DNA from: JAENVT01 sp963773085
GTDB lineage: Bacteria > Actinomycetota > Acidimicrobiia > Acidimicrobiales > Ilumatobacteraceae
Assembly (NCBI GenBank): GCA_963773085.1
Contig: CAVYZS010000002.1
Coordinates: 62,001-126,000, forward strand
Direction of reading: 5' to 3'
DNA: 64,000 nt
The first letter of the stretch is position 1. Each line of letters begins with the position of its first letter. The position numbers and the translations under genes are program-made. Below the pieces are notes generated by a model that was not told where the DNA came from, did not search any database, and saw only the letters and a program-made list of their open reading frames with translations. Shown piece after piece: positions 52,209 through 60,263 of this stretch.

Positions 52209-52348
52209 TACCGTGAGTGACACATGGATGCATCGATCCGCTGGCTGCAATTGGTCGCTTCGCCAGCGAGGAGCTAGAGCGAACCCCCCATCGGTGGAAC
52301 GGATCCAGGCAACCCCTCCGCCTGGCCTCAACAGCGGGATGGCACACA
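52209..52348 (+). promoter_or_regulatory. structured leader before the LPXTG surface-protein gene
   Basis: TACCGT (52209-52214) may be the -10 element, giving a leader of about 125 nt. The leader can fold as GATCC/GGATC (52235-52239 with 52301-52305) enclosing CGCTGGC/GCCAGCG (52239-52245 with 52262-52268), then CCAGGC/GCCTGG (52305-52310 with 52320-52325). It is unusually long for this window and could be a riboswitch or a 5' stabiliser. I cannot assign a class. The 73 bases before it, after rimM, hold an unpaired TTGACA at 52149. Confidence 0.45.
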
Positions 52349-55300
52349 ATGCGGCAGGTACGGCGACTCCTCTCAACAGTATTGGTATTACTCGGCGCGA
52401 TCATCGTCGTGCCGACATTCGGCGGCACTGCGAGTGCCCACCACTCCAACATCAGCGCTTCTGTGGCCTGCAACGGAACGGTCTCGTGGACCGCAACATC
52501 GTGGGCGACGGGTCCCGCAGGCACGAACCCCGACATTCGGGTCTTCAAGACGGTCGGCAACACGACCACCCAGATCGGCCAGGGGGCGTTCACCAACGCC
52601 AACAACTATCAGTTCTCAGGCACGTTCTCGTGGCCGGCGAACACCACCAGCATCACCGTCACATCGAAACCGTACGGCACGTGGGGCAATGGCACCGTGT
52701 CCCCCGTCGGAAGCTCGACGACCATCACCAAGCCGACCAACTGCCCGGGCCAGCCAGGCGTGAGCAAGGCGGTCTCGTGCACGAACACCTCGCCGGGCAA
52801 CGGCGACAGCAAGGTCGTGCTGACCCTCACCAACAGCGCCGGCCAGTTCGGCTCGGCCGTGACCTTCAAAGTGTTCAACCCTGATCAGACCGTCCTGTTC
52901 ACCAGCTACCTGGTCGCCAATGGCGCGACGACGCCCGTGACGTTCACCGGCCTCGCCGATGGCAACCACACCGTCAAGATCCTCGTCGGGACGACGGACT
53001 ACAGCCAGACATTCGCCGTCGACTGCGACTCGCCCGTTCCGGTGGTGACCCGTTCGGTCACGTGCGCCAACGGTGATGGCCAAGTCGTGGTCACCTTGAG
53101 CAACACCGGCGGCGAGGCCGTCGTGTTCGACGTGACCAACCCGACGACCGGTGTCGTGGAACACGTGACAGTCAATGCAAACAGCTCGACCACTCGTACC
53201 TTCGGTGGCTTTGCGGACGGCGATCATACGGTTGTGATCAGGGTAGGAACCGCCGACTTCTCGCAGACCTTCACGGTCGACTGCGATCATCCGCAGCCGA
53301 AGGTTTCGAGCACCGTGGTCTGCGACAACACCCATGACGGGTCCGTCGTCGTGACGCTCGCCAACACGGGCACCGAGGCGGTTGTCTTTCATGTCACCGA
53401 CCCGAACACGGGCATCGTCGAGAACGTGAGCGTGGCTGCCGGCGGCAGCACGACCCGAACCTTCGGTGGTCTTACCGACGGTGCCCACAGTGTGACCGTG
53501 ACCGCAGATGGCCAGGACTTCACGCAGAGCTTCACCGTGCACTGTGATCTTGACCCGTCGTTCAGCCATTCCGAGACATGCACGAACGGCGACGGCAGTG
53601 TCAACGTCACGATGACCAACAACGGCGACGATGTCGATGCACTGTTCGTATTGGACGGTGTCCCGTACACACTGGCGCCCGGTGCAACCAAGGTGGTCAC
53701 CCTCAGCGGACTGACCGATGGCAGCCACTTGGTGCCGCTGATGGTGAACGGCATCGACAAGAGTTTCACGGTCATCGTCGACTGCGATCGTCCAGGCCAA
53801 CCGGCGGTCGAAATCGCCCAGTCCTGCGCGACCGAAGACGGCGTGGTCGTGGTCACCCTGAAGAACATCGGTGGCCAGTTGCCACTGACCTTCACCGTGC
53901 AGGGCACGGACTACGTCGTGCCTGCCAACTCGAAGCTCGACGTCCCGGTCACGGGACTTCTCGATGGCCCCCAAACCATCACGATCACGCAAGGAGATAC
54001 TGACTTCTCCAAGCCGGTCACGATCGGTTGCGACAAGGCGCCCACGGTCACGGTGACCCAGACCTGTGTCGAGGGTGCAGGTGGCATCTCCGACGGCCAA
54101 GTCGTCGTCACCCTGCACAACAACGGCGACGACGTCATCGTGACGTTCACGGTCGACGGCGATCAGTACCCGGTCGGGCCCAAGGCCTCGCTGCCGGTCA
54201 CGATCGGCTCGCTGCCCGATGGCCCCAACCACATCGACGTATTTGTCGGTGACCTCGATCTCGGCTTCGACGTCACAGTCGCATGCGACCACCCCGGTGA
54301 AGGCTCCGTCTCGTCCACTGCTGACTGCGCCGACAACGACGGTCTCATCATCGTGACCCTGGCCGCCGACGGTGGCGAGTTGCCCGTCGTGTTCAACGTC
54401 GACGGTGTCAACTATCCAGTGGCGCCCGACGAGACAGTCGAAGTCAGCTTCCCGGGTCTCGATGATGGAAGTCACCACATATCCATCTTCGTCGGTGAGC
54501 TCGATCTCTCGATCGACGTCGCCACGACGTGCGACCTCCCCCCACTCGTCGACTACGTCCAGTCGTGCGCCAATTTCGACGACAGCGTGTCGGTGGTGCT
54601 GACGAACCAGGGCGACGACACCGATGTCACTTTCACCATCAACGGCACCGACTACGACCTCGCCCCAGGGGAGACTCGGACGGTGCTCGTCGATCAACTG
54701 GCTGACGGTTCGAACACCATCACCGTGGCGATCAACGGCGTGCCCCAGGACGACATCGTGGTCGAGTCGGACTGCGATCCGGTCGTGATGATCACGCCCG
54801 TCTGCAACTCCGTCGACACCGAGGGCGAGATTGCCCGCTACTGGTTCACGATCCTCAACACCGAGGCCACCGACGTGTCGTTGACCTGGGACGGCGGCGG
54901 CGCAACGGTTCCTGCCGGACAGACGATCACCATCGCCACGACGAGCGCTTCGCTGGTCGTGCGTCACAACGGAGCGGTGATCGGCGAGTCCGGTGCCACG
55001 GAGACCACCTGCGTACGCACGGTCAACTTCACCAAGGAACTGCAGGGCCACCCGGAGACGGGCGAGACGTACTCGATTCGGGTGTCGCGACTTGTCGGCC
55101 AGACCTACGTCGAGGAACTCACCTTCAACCTCAATGGTGGAGAGACCAAGACGGTCAGCTTGCCTTCGACCCTCGACCCAGCCGGCATCGACTACAAGAT
55201 CGAAGAGATCGTCGCAGGGACTGCCAACACCAGCGTCGTCAGTCCCGATCAGATGAAGCTGTCGGGACATCTCGGCGAGACAGTGAGTGTCGTGGTGACC

Positions 55301-55957
55301 AACGGTTATGCGTCGGTGCAGATCGACAAGACATCGTCCACGTCGGCTGTGATTCTGGGTGGGCAGATCACCTATACGTTGCAGGGCACGAACACCGGCG
55401 GGCTCACGCTCAACCCGGTTGTCGTCACCGATCGCCTGCCTGTCGTGACGGAACTCGTGTCCGCATCGGTCGCCGGGGGCGCCGGCCAGTGTGCGCTCGC
55501 CCAGGCAACCCGTCCGCAGCTACTCAGCTGCACCATGAGCGGCGCCTTGGCCCCGGGAGCTGCGACCGCTCTGATTACCGTGGTCGTCAAGGTTGACGGC
55601 ACGGTTACGCCTGGCACCACGATCGTCAACCAAGCCAGCGTGCACGGCGCCTACACCGGCGACCCGGCAGCTCAGACGCTCGCCCAACAAGTGAACACCG
55701 CCGGCGCTGCCGGCGGCGATCTGAGCTGTGTTCCGGTGATCGCTGGAACCGTTTGCGATCTGTCGGCAAAGGTCGGTGTGCCGGTTGCCCAGCAGCAGGC
55801 ATCCAGCGCCCCGCCTGCGGCGAGCTCCAGTGACGTGGTGTCCCAGTTGCCTCGGACGGGCTTTGGTCACCTCGGCACAATGCTGGCTCTCGCCCTGGGC
55901 GGGGTGCTGCTGGGCGGTGCCCTGTTGCTCAGCCGGCGCCGGTTCGGCGTCCGCTGA
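52349..55957 (+). CDS. LPXTG-anchored surface protein with Cys-paired beta repeats
   Basis: A 1202-aa exported protein. Signal peptide RRLLSTVLVLLGAIIVVPT ends at ASAHH. After a non-repeated first domain come about eight repeats of 80-95 residues, each with a Cys near residue 10 and a final C-D, plus the motif DG-x-H/N. Then follow a divergent repeat, a DUF5979-like region (FTKELQGHPETGETYSIRV), a DUF11-like domain (ITYTLQGTNTGGLTLNPVVV) and the sorting signal LPRTG (55847-55861), hydrophobic helix and RRR tail. It is probably linked to peptidoglycan by a sortase not in this window. ATG 52349 is chosen because it begins the signal peptide. Confidence 0.87.
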   Translation: MRQVRRLLSTVLVLLGAIIVVPTFGGTASAHHSNISASVACNGTVSWTATSWATGPAGTNPDIRVFKTVGNTTTQIGQGAFTNANNYQFSGTFSWPANTTSITVTSKPYGTWGNGTVSPVGSSTTITKPTNCPGQPGVSKAVSCTNTSPGNGDSKVVLTLTNSAGQFGSAVTFKVFNPDQTVLFTSYLVANGATTPVTFTGLADGNHTVKILVGTTDYSQTFAVDCDSPVPVVTRSVTCANGDGQVVVTLSNTGGEAVVFDVTNPTTGVVEHVTVNANSSTTRTFGGFADGDHTVVIRVGTADFSQTFTVDCDHPQPKVSSTVVCDNTHDGSVVVTLANTGTEAVVFHVTDPNTGIVENVSVAAGGSTTRTFGGLTDGAHSVTVTADGQDFTQSFTVHCDLDPSFSHSETCTNGDGSVNVTMTNNGDDVDALFVLDGVPYTLAPGATKVVTLSGLTDGSHLVPLMVNGIDKSFTVIVDCDRPGQPAVEIAQSCATEDGVVVVTLKNIGGQLPLTFTVQGTDYVVPANSKLDVPVTGLLDGPQTITITQGDTDFSKPVTIGCDKAPTVTVTQTCVEGAGGISDGQVVVTLHNNGDDVIVTFTVDGDQYPVGPKASLPVTIGSLPDGPNHIDVFVGDLDLGFDVTVACDHPGEGSVSSTADCADNDGLIIVTLAADGGELPVVFNVDGVNYPVAPDETVEVSFPGLDDGSHHISIFVGELDLSIDVATTCDLPPLVDYVQSCANFDDSVSVVLTNQGDDTDVTFTINGTDYDLAPGETRTVLVDQLADGSNTITVAINGVPQDDIVVESDCDPVVMITPVCNSVDTEGEIARYWFTILNTEATDVSLTWDGGGATVPAGQTITIATTSASLVVRHNGAVIGESGATETTCVRTVNFTKELQGHPETGETYSIRVSRLVGQTYVEELTFNLNGGETKTVSLPSTLDPAGIDYKIEEIVAGTANTSVVSPDQMKLSGHLGETVSVVVTNGYASVQIDKTSSTSAVILGGQITYTLQGTNTGGLTLNPVVVTDRLPVVTELVSASVAGGAGQCALAQATRPQLLSCTMSGALAPGAATALITVVVKVDGTVTPGTTIVNQASVHGAYTGDPAAQTLAQQVNTAGAAGGDLSCVPVIAGTVCDLSAKVGVPVAQQQASSAPPAASSSDVVSQLPRTGFGHLGTMLALALGGVLLGGALLLSRRRFGVR
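52741..54780 (+). repeat. eight tandem protein repeats in the surface protein
   Basis: Repeat ends lie at about 53029, 53287, 53550, 53790, 54033, 54291, 54534 and 54780, each closing with a Cys-Asp pair. Typical pieces are CANGDGQVVVTLSNTG ... FGGFADGDHTVVIRV ... QTFTVDCD. Units 2 and 3 are the most alike. One Cys at each end of a unit suggests one disulfide per domain. Confidence 0.8.
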
Positions 55958-56009
55958 GCAACCGTCTCACAACGGCTCAGACCCCGCCGATGTTGCACCT
56001 CGAAAACTG

Positions 56010-56041
56010 CAAATGGGCCCCTCCGTGGAGGGGCCCATTTG
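56010..56041. terminator. bidirectional intrinsic terminator
   Basis: CAAATGGGCCCCTCC-GT-GGAGGGGCCCATTTG is a perfect 15-bp stem with a two-base tip. A/T-rich bases flank both sides (AAAACTGC before, TTTGG after). It lies between convergent genes ending at 55957 and 56066 and serves both. Confidence 0.9.
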
Positions 56042-56065
56042 TTTGGTGGAGATTGTCTGTGTGTG

Positions 56066-56842
56066 TCAGACCGTCTGTGGCTTGGCCGGTGTGTCGTTGA
56101 GCATCGACTCCGGGATGGTGTCGGGGACGTTGACCTTGCTCTTCTTGCGGGTGTCCCAGATGAAGGCGGCGCCCATCACCGTGCAGACCACGCCGAGTCC
56201 GGCGAGTAGTGCGGCGATGCCGAGGGCCAGCTGCAAGGCGCTGTGTGTTGCTGCGCCGACGCCGAGTTCGGCGACGAGGGCGTGAGCGGTGCCGCTCCAG
56301 GCCATGTCACGAGCCTTTGCCTGTACCGGGATCGAGCGATCGAAGCCGGTCCAGTAGCGACCGTCGACCTTGAATTCGCAGGTCACACCGTCGGCCGGGA
56401 ATGGCTGGGGAACTGCGACCATTTCGCCGTTGCAGTCGTACTCGGTGGCAACCGTGCCGTCGTCACCGGTCAGGTCGGACTCGGTCAGCGTCACGTTCTG
56501 GGTGCCGTCCAGGGTGTGGTGGGAGATCGTCGCCATCTGGTACATGAACTCGGTGGCGGTGTTGACGAGTGGATCGTTGGGATCCAGATCGGAGTTGACG
56601 ACGGGGAACTTCCAGTCGTCCTTGAGCAAGACCATGATCGCGTCGGCGCCGGCGGTCTCACCGCGGTCGACGAGTTGGCCCTGATCGTTGTAGCTGAGCT
56701 GGACGTTCTGGGCCTCGCTGAACGCCTGAAGGGAGTCATATCCGCCCTGAGCCTTGCTATAGGCGACACCTGCTCCCACGAAGTAACCGATTCCGACGAC
56801 GATCAGGAAGATCCCGAGCAGTCCCATTGGCTTCTTGAACAT
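56066..56842 (-). CDS. two-helix membrane protein of unknown function
   Basis: A 258-aa protein with an N-terminal helix (LLGIFLIVVGIGYFVGAGVA) and a second one near the end (ALGIAALLAGLGVVCTVMGA), bracketing an extracytoplasmic domain of about 170 residues with two Cys (EYDCNGEM, VTCEFKV). The layout recalls actinobacterial membrane proteins mis-annotated as aromatic ring-opening dioxygenase LigA. No catalytic motif is seen. ATG 56842 follows GAAGGGG and gives a normal N-terminus; 11 more in-frame residues are possible upstream. Confidence 0.8.
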   Translation of the reverse strand: MFKKPMGLLGIFLIVVGIGYFVGAGVAYSKAQGGYDSLQAFSEAQNVQLSYNDQGQLVDRGETAGADAIMVLLKDDWKFPVVNSDLDPNDPLVNTATEFMYQMATISHHTLDGTQNVTLTESDLTGDDGTVATEYDCNGEMVAVPQPFPADGVTCEFKVDGRYWTGFDRSIPVQAKARDMAWSGTAHALVAELGVGAATHSALQLALGIAALLAGLGVVCTVMGAAFIWDTRKKSKVNVPDTIPESMLNDTPAKPQTV

Positions 56843-56953
56843 GACAACCCCTTCATTGAGTTTGGTGGGCGGCACCTGTGTGCGGTGCGCATGGTCACAA
56901 TGACGGAAGATCGGTGTCAGGTACCAGGGGCCGATGGTCCCGATCGGCAGAGC

Positions 56954-57274
56954 TCAGATACCCATCGGTTCGAGCCTTTCGGCGGTCAGCACGGCGTCAA
57001 GATTTATCGGGCCGTACACGTGAGGGAACACCTGCGGCGCCCCGGGTGGCTGTTCGTACACGAGCTGCGATGTCAGGCGCTGTTCGTCGATGTGCAGCAA
57101 CACCAGGTCCGGTGCCCCGGCATAATACCGCTCGATGACGCCGGGCCACTGCTCGGCGGTGCTGCAGTGGATGAAGCCCTCCTCGGCCAGGTCGATGCCG
57201 CGCGTCGACTCCGTGTGCTCTCCGCGCTCCTGCGAACTCGCCCACGTTTCGGCATCGGTGATGTGGAAGATCAT
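56954..57274 (-). CDS. DUF952 family protein
   Basis: A 106-aa cytoplasmic protein. Family features are MIFHITDAETWASSQERGEH at the start, EEGFIHCSTAEQWPGVI with the conserved HCS, and VFPHVYGPINLDAV near the end. DUF952 proteins have an ADP-ribosyltransferase-like fold in structural classification, with unknown function. It diverges from trmD with only 22 bases between starts. The 110 bases behind its stop towards 56843 hold nothing I can name. Confidence 0.88.
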   Translation of the reverse strand: MIFHITDAETWASSQERGEHTESTRGIDLAEEGFIHCSTAEQWPGVIERYYAGAPDLVLLHIDEQRLTSQLVYEQPPGAPQVFPHVYGPINLDAVLTAERLEPMGI

Positions 57275-57296
57275 CGCCTCGTAGGCTTGCACACCG

Positions 57297-58031
57297 ATGC
57301 GGATCGACGTGTTCACCATCTTCCCCGGCCTGGTCGATTCGTTCTGTGCCGAGAGCCTGCTGGGCCGGGCGCGCCTCAACGGCGTTCTGGACCTGCAGTC
57401 CCACGATCTGCGCGAATACACCACCGATGTTCACCGCACCGTCGACGACGCCCCGTTCGGCGGGGGAGCGGGCATGGTGATGAAGCCCGAGCCGATCTTC
57501 GCCTCGGTCGAGGCCGCAGGTGCCCCGAGGCCGCTCTACCTGCTCGGGCCAGGTGGGAGGCGTTTCGATCAGGCGATGGCCCACGAGCTCGCCGCACTCG
57601 ACGGGTTCAGCTTGCTCTGTGGCCGTTACGAGGGGATCGATCACCGCGTGCGTGAGCACCTCGTCGACGGCGAACTGAGCGTCGGCGACGTTGTGCTCAG
57701 CGGGGGAGAGGTGGCTGCATGCCTGGTGATCGAGGCCGTGGTGCGGCTGCTACCAGGGGCGATGGGAAACGACGCCAGCCCGATCGGAGAGAGTTTCGGT
57801 GCGTCTGGCTTGCTCGAGGAGCCGCACTACACGCGACCCGCCGAGTACCGGGGCTGGACAGTGCCCGACACGCTACGCGGCGGCGATCACGCCAGGATCG
57901 AGCGGTGGCGCCGAGCCCAGGCCCTGCACCGCACGTTGCGGTACCGCCCTGACCTGGTCGAGGCCGCAGGCGGCCTGGGCGAAGTTGAGCGACGACTGTT
58001 GGAAGAGTTCCCTTCGGTCACCTATCCTTGA
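57297..58031 (+). CDS. trmD: tRNA (guanine37-N1)-methyltransferase
   Basis: A 244-aa SPOUT knot enzyme that methylates G37 of tRNA and prevents frameshifting. Motifs: MRIDVFTIFPGLVDSF, DLREYTTDVHRTVDDAPFGG, GGGAGMVMKPEPIF, SLLCGRYEGIDHRVREHL, VGDVVLSGGEVAACLVIEA (knot) and LEEPHYTRPAEYRGW. TAGGCT lies nine bases upstream of ATG 57297. It precedes rplS, as usual. Confidence 0.96.
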   Translation: MRIDVFTIFPGLVDSFCAESLLGRARLNGVLDLQSHDLREYTTDVHRTVDDAPFGGGAGMVMKPEPIFASVEAAGAPRPLYLLGPGGRRFDQAMAHELAALDGFSLLCGRYEGIDHRVREHLVDGELSVGDVVLSGGEVAACLVIEAVVRLLPGAMGNDASPIGESFGASGLLEEPHYTRPAEYRGWTVPDTLRGGDHARIERWRRAQALHRTLRYRPDLVEAAGGLGEVERRLLEEFPSVTYP

Positions 58032-58078
58032 GCGTTCCCTAGCCGAAGCCTGCCAAAAGAATCCAGAGAGTTCGCGCC

Positions 58079-58426
58079 ATGAAGTCCACCGATGTTGTCG
58101 ACAACCAGTACATCCGCACTGACGTGCCCGACTTCGCCAGCGGCGATGAGGTCAAGGTCCACGTCAAGGTCGTCGAAGGCAACAAGGAGCGTGTGCAGGT
58201 CTTCCAGGGTAATGTCATCGCCCGGCAGGGCAGCGGTGTCGCCGAGACGTACACGGTTCGCAAGATCAGCTACGGGGTCGGTGTCGAGCGCACGTTCCCA
58301 GTGCACACCCCGACGGTAGTGAAGCTCGAGGTCGTCAAGCGCGGCGATGTGCGTCGTGCCAAGTTGTACTACCTGCGTGATCGCGTCGGAAAAGCCGCCA
58401 AGATCAGGGAAAAGCGCGACGCCTGA
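58079..58426 (+). CDS. rplS: 50S ribosomal protein L19
   Basis: A 115-aa L19: TDVPDFASGDEVKVHVKVVE, RVQVFQGNVIARQGSGV, TYTVRKISYGVGVERTFP and RRAKLYYLRDRVGKAAKI are all typical. ATG 58079. It lies 47 bases after trmD. Confidence 0.97.
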   Translation: MKSTDVVDNQYIRTDVPDFASGDEVKVHVKVVEGNKERVQVFQGNVIARQGSGVAETYTVRKISYGVGVERTFPVHTPTVVKLEVVKRGDVRRAKLYYLRDRVGKAAKIREKRDA

Positions 58427-58462
58427 GCGTGCGCGACCCATCGGTGTAATCGAGCACCCACG

Positions 58463-58756
58463 TTGAGTTCCGACGATCTCGAGAACTTTGAGGCCGAGCG
58501 CGAGCTCCAACTTGCTCAGGAATACCAGGACGTCGCGGCCATGTTCCGCTACGCGGTGGAGACCGAGCGCCGGTTCTACCTGGCCAACGACGTCAAGCTG
58601 AATGTCAGCGGAGACGCCGCCAAGCCGGTGATCGAAGTGGAGTTGAGCGACGCATGGGTATGGGACATGTACCGGAAGACTCGTTTCGTGCCGAAGGTGC
58701 GAGTGCTGACCTTCAAAGACGTCAACGTCGAGGAGCTGCCGTCGACCGAGCTGTAA
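58463..58756 (+). CDS. DUF2469 family protein
   Basis: A 97-aa small acidic protein conserved in Actinobacteria next to rplS/yraN. It contains ELQLAQEYQDVAAMFRYAVE, ERRFYLANDVKL, DAWVWDMYRKTRFVPKV and ends DVNVEELPSTEL. TTG 58463 gives the standard N-terminus. Its function is unknown. The lepB and rnhB genes that often lie between rplS and this gene are absent. Confidence 0.92.
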   Translation: MSSDDLENFEAERELQLAQEYQDVAAMFRYAVETERRFYLANDVKLNVSGDAAKPVIEVELSDAWVWDMYRKTRFVPKVRVLTFKDVNVEELPSTEL

Positions 58757-58764
58757 CGCGATCA

Positions 58765-59100
58765 TTGGCCAACCAGGCACGCGGTCGCTGGGGTGAAGAT
58801 CTGGCTGCGCATTGGTATTCGACTCACGGCTACGAGGTCGTCGACCGCAACTGGCGATCGCCCATCGGCGAGCTCGATCTTGTCGCCTGCGCCCCGTCGC
58901 TGGTCGTCTTCTGCGAGATCAAGACGCGCGCCTCGGATCTCTATGGCCCGCCGGAAGCAGCTGTCGGCTTGGCGAAGCAGCGGAGGATTCGTGTGCTCGC
59001 CGCCCAGTGGCTGTCAGCCCATGACCGACATGGGTCAATTCGATTCGACGTGGTCGCCATCACAGGTGTGCACATCGAGGTCTTTCAAGCGGCGTTCTAG
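58765..59100 (+). CDS. YraN family (UPF0102) endonuclease-like protein
   Basis: A 111-aa protein with a PD-(D/E)xK-like core: ARGRWGEDLAAHWYSTHGYE, NWRSPIGELDLVACAP, VVFCEIKTRASDLYGPPEAA, then IRFDVVAI. YraN proteins are predicted Holliday-junction-type nucleases, with little experimental proof. The start is TTG 58765, eight bases after the DUF2469 stop codon. Confidence 0.92.
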   Translation: MANQARGRWGEDLAAHWYSTHGYEVVDRNWRSPIGELDLVACAPSLVVFCEIKTRASDLYGPPEAAVGLAKQRRIRVLAAQWLSAHDRHGSIRFDVVAITGVHIEVFQAAF

Positions 59101-59107
59101 CGGATTC

Positions 59108-59314
59108 CTAGCCCGCCGAACTGTGGCGCCGATCCCAACACGACTTGTGCCAATGTCGGCGTAGGTCCGGCGCATCGGCCGGCACGGCGACGTAGTGGCC
59201 TGTCCCTACGGCGATCCTGTGGTGGCAACCGGGGCAGACGTAGGCCTTCGTGGCCTCGTACGGCTGCACTCGACGCACCTCCACGTCTCCGAAGCCACCA
59301 TCCCACAAGCCCAT
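59108..59314 (-). CDS. small zinc-ribbon-like protein
   Basis: A 68-aa protein with VQPYEATKAYVCPGCHHRI (CPGC knuckle) and later RRHWHKSCWDRRH, giving C-x2-C and H-x-x-x-C ligands for one zinc. In actinobacteria this family is often labelled ATP/GTP-binding protein without evidence. ATG 59314 lies two bases after the stop of the small membrane gene upstream, so the two are one operon. Confidence 0.75.
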   Translation of the reverse strand: MGLWDGGFGDVEVRRVQPYEATKAYVCPGCHHRIAVGTGHYVAVPADAPDLRRHWHKSCWDRRHSSAG

Positions 59315-59316
59315 CG

Positions 59317-59427
59317 CTACCCCAGGAGTGCCCACGCCAGCAATCCGATGACGGCGAGCACGGCGGCCACGATGAACAAGTAATCGGCGGGTTTGGCGAC
59401 GAACTTGCGATAGGGGTTGAAGCCCAT
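59317..59427 (-). CDS. 36-aa single-helix membrane protein
   Basis: ATG 59427 to TAG encodes MGFNPYRKFVAKPADYLFIV followed by AAVLAVIGLLAWALLG. A short cationic N-terminus precedes one transmembrane helix. The MGFNPYR start recalls a small, conserved actinobacterial family of unknown role. It is two bases from the zinc-ribbon gene. Coding potential is supported by the strong hydrophobic pattern and the tight spacing. Confidence 0.65.
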   Translation of the reverse strand: MGFNPYRKFVAKPADYLFIVAAVLAVIGLLAWALLG

Positions 59428-59435
59428 GGCGCCAG

Positions 59436-59441
59436 TATCGT
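59436..59441 (+). promoter_or_regulatory. TATCGT -10 element of the crotonase gene
   Basis: TATCGT is followed by nine bases and GTG 59451, supporting that start. Confidence 0.4.
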
Positions 59442-59450
59442 GCCATTTCC

Positions 59451-60227
59451 GTGGAAACCATCGAGGTCACTCGCCAGTCAGCCATCGTCACGATCACGCT
59501 GAATCGCCCGGCGAAGAAGAACGCTGCGAACGGCCAGATGTGGGACGAGCTCCTGGAAGCTTTCCGGGCAATCTCGGCGAATCACGAGGATCGTGTCGTC
59601 GTGCTCACCGGCGCAGGTGGTGACTTCTGCGCCGGCGCCGACCTCACCGGCGGCGGAACGGGCGCTCCCGGCCAGCATCACCTGGCCTCGATGCGTCACG
59701 TCGGTGATGTCGCCTTGAGCCTGCATCGGTTGCCCATACCGACGATTGCCAAGGTTCGCGGCGTTGCGGTGGGCGCCGGGTGCAACATGGCGCTCGGCTG
59801 CGATCTCGTCGTTGCCAGCGACAACGCGCGATTCTCCGAGATCTTCTCGCGACGCGGTCTGTCGATCGATTTCGGTGGATCGTGGCTCCTGCCGCGGATC
59901 GTCGGTATGCACCGCGCCAAGGAACTGGCTCTGTTCGCCGACATCATCGATGCCCGCGAGGCAGAGCGCATCGGCCTGGTCAATCGGGTCGTGCCCGATG
60001 CCGAGATCGACCAATTCGTCGGAGCCTGGGCGCAGCGATTGGCGGCAGGGCCACCGATTGCCTTGGCGATGACCAAGCGCATGCTCGACAACTCGCTGCA
60101 GGTCACCATGGAAGAAGCACTCGACGACGAGGGCGTTGCTCAATCCCTGAACTTCACCACGGCCGACACAGCCGAGGCAATGAGCGCCTTTGTCGACAAG
60201 CGAGAGCCGAAGTTCGAAGGGCACTGA
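59451..60227 (+). CDS. enoyl-CoA hydratase/isomerase family protein
   Basis: A 258-aa crotonase-fold enzyme acting on acyl-CoA. ITLNRPAKKNAANGQMWDEL at the N-terminus, oxyanion-hole motifs GGDFCAGADLTG and RGVAVGAGCNMALGCDL, and active-site region DNARFSEIFSRRGLSIDFGG. The second catalytic Glu of classic hydratases is not clear (GLSIDFGGSW in place of GxxPE), so isomerase or other crotonase chemistry is possible. Confidence 0.9.
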   Translation: METIEVTRQSAIVTITLNRPAKKNAANGQMWDELLEAFRAISANHEDRVVVLTGAGGDFCAGADLTGGGTGAPGQHHLASMRHVGDVALSLHRLPIPTIAKVRGVAVGAGCNMALGCDLVVASDNARFSEIFSRRGLSIDFGGSWLLPRIVGMHRAKELALFADIIDAREAERIGLVNRVVPDAEIDQFVGAWAQRLAAGPPIALAMTKRMLDNSLQVTMEEALDDEGVAQSLNFTTADTAEAMSAFVDKREPKFEGH

Positions 60228-60251
60228 CCCGATCGGCGCGCCACGGCTCGG

Positions 60252-60257
60252 TAGCGT
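60252..60257 (+). promoter_or_regulatory. TAGCGT -10 element upstream of the gene at 60264
   Basis: TAGCGT is followed by six bases and GTG 60264, indicating a leaderless transcript. Confidence 0.45.
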
Positions 60258-60263
60258 TGCGTC

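Noticed and set aside
52616..55270. An 884-codon open frame on the minus strand, antisense to the surface-protein gene
   Set aside because: High-GC, repeat-rich coding DNA leaves long open antisense frames. This one is Asp/Arg/His-rich, follows the repeat period, has no domain, and the plus-strand product has signal peptide, repeats and LPXTG.
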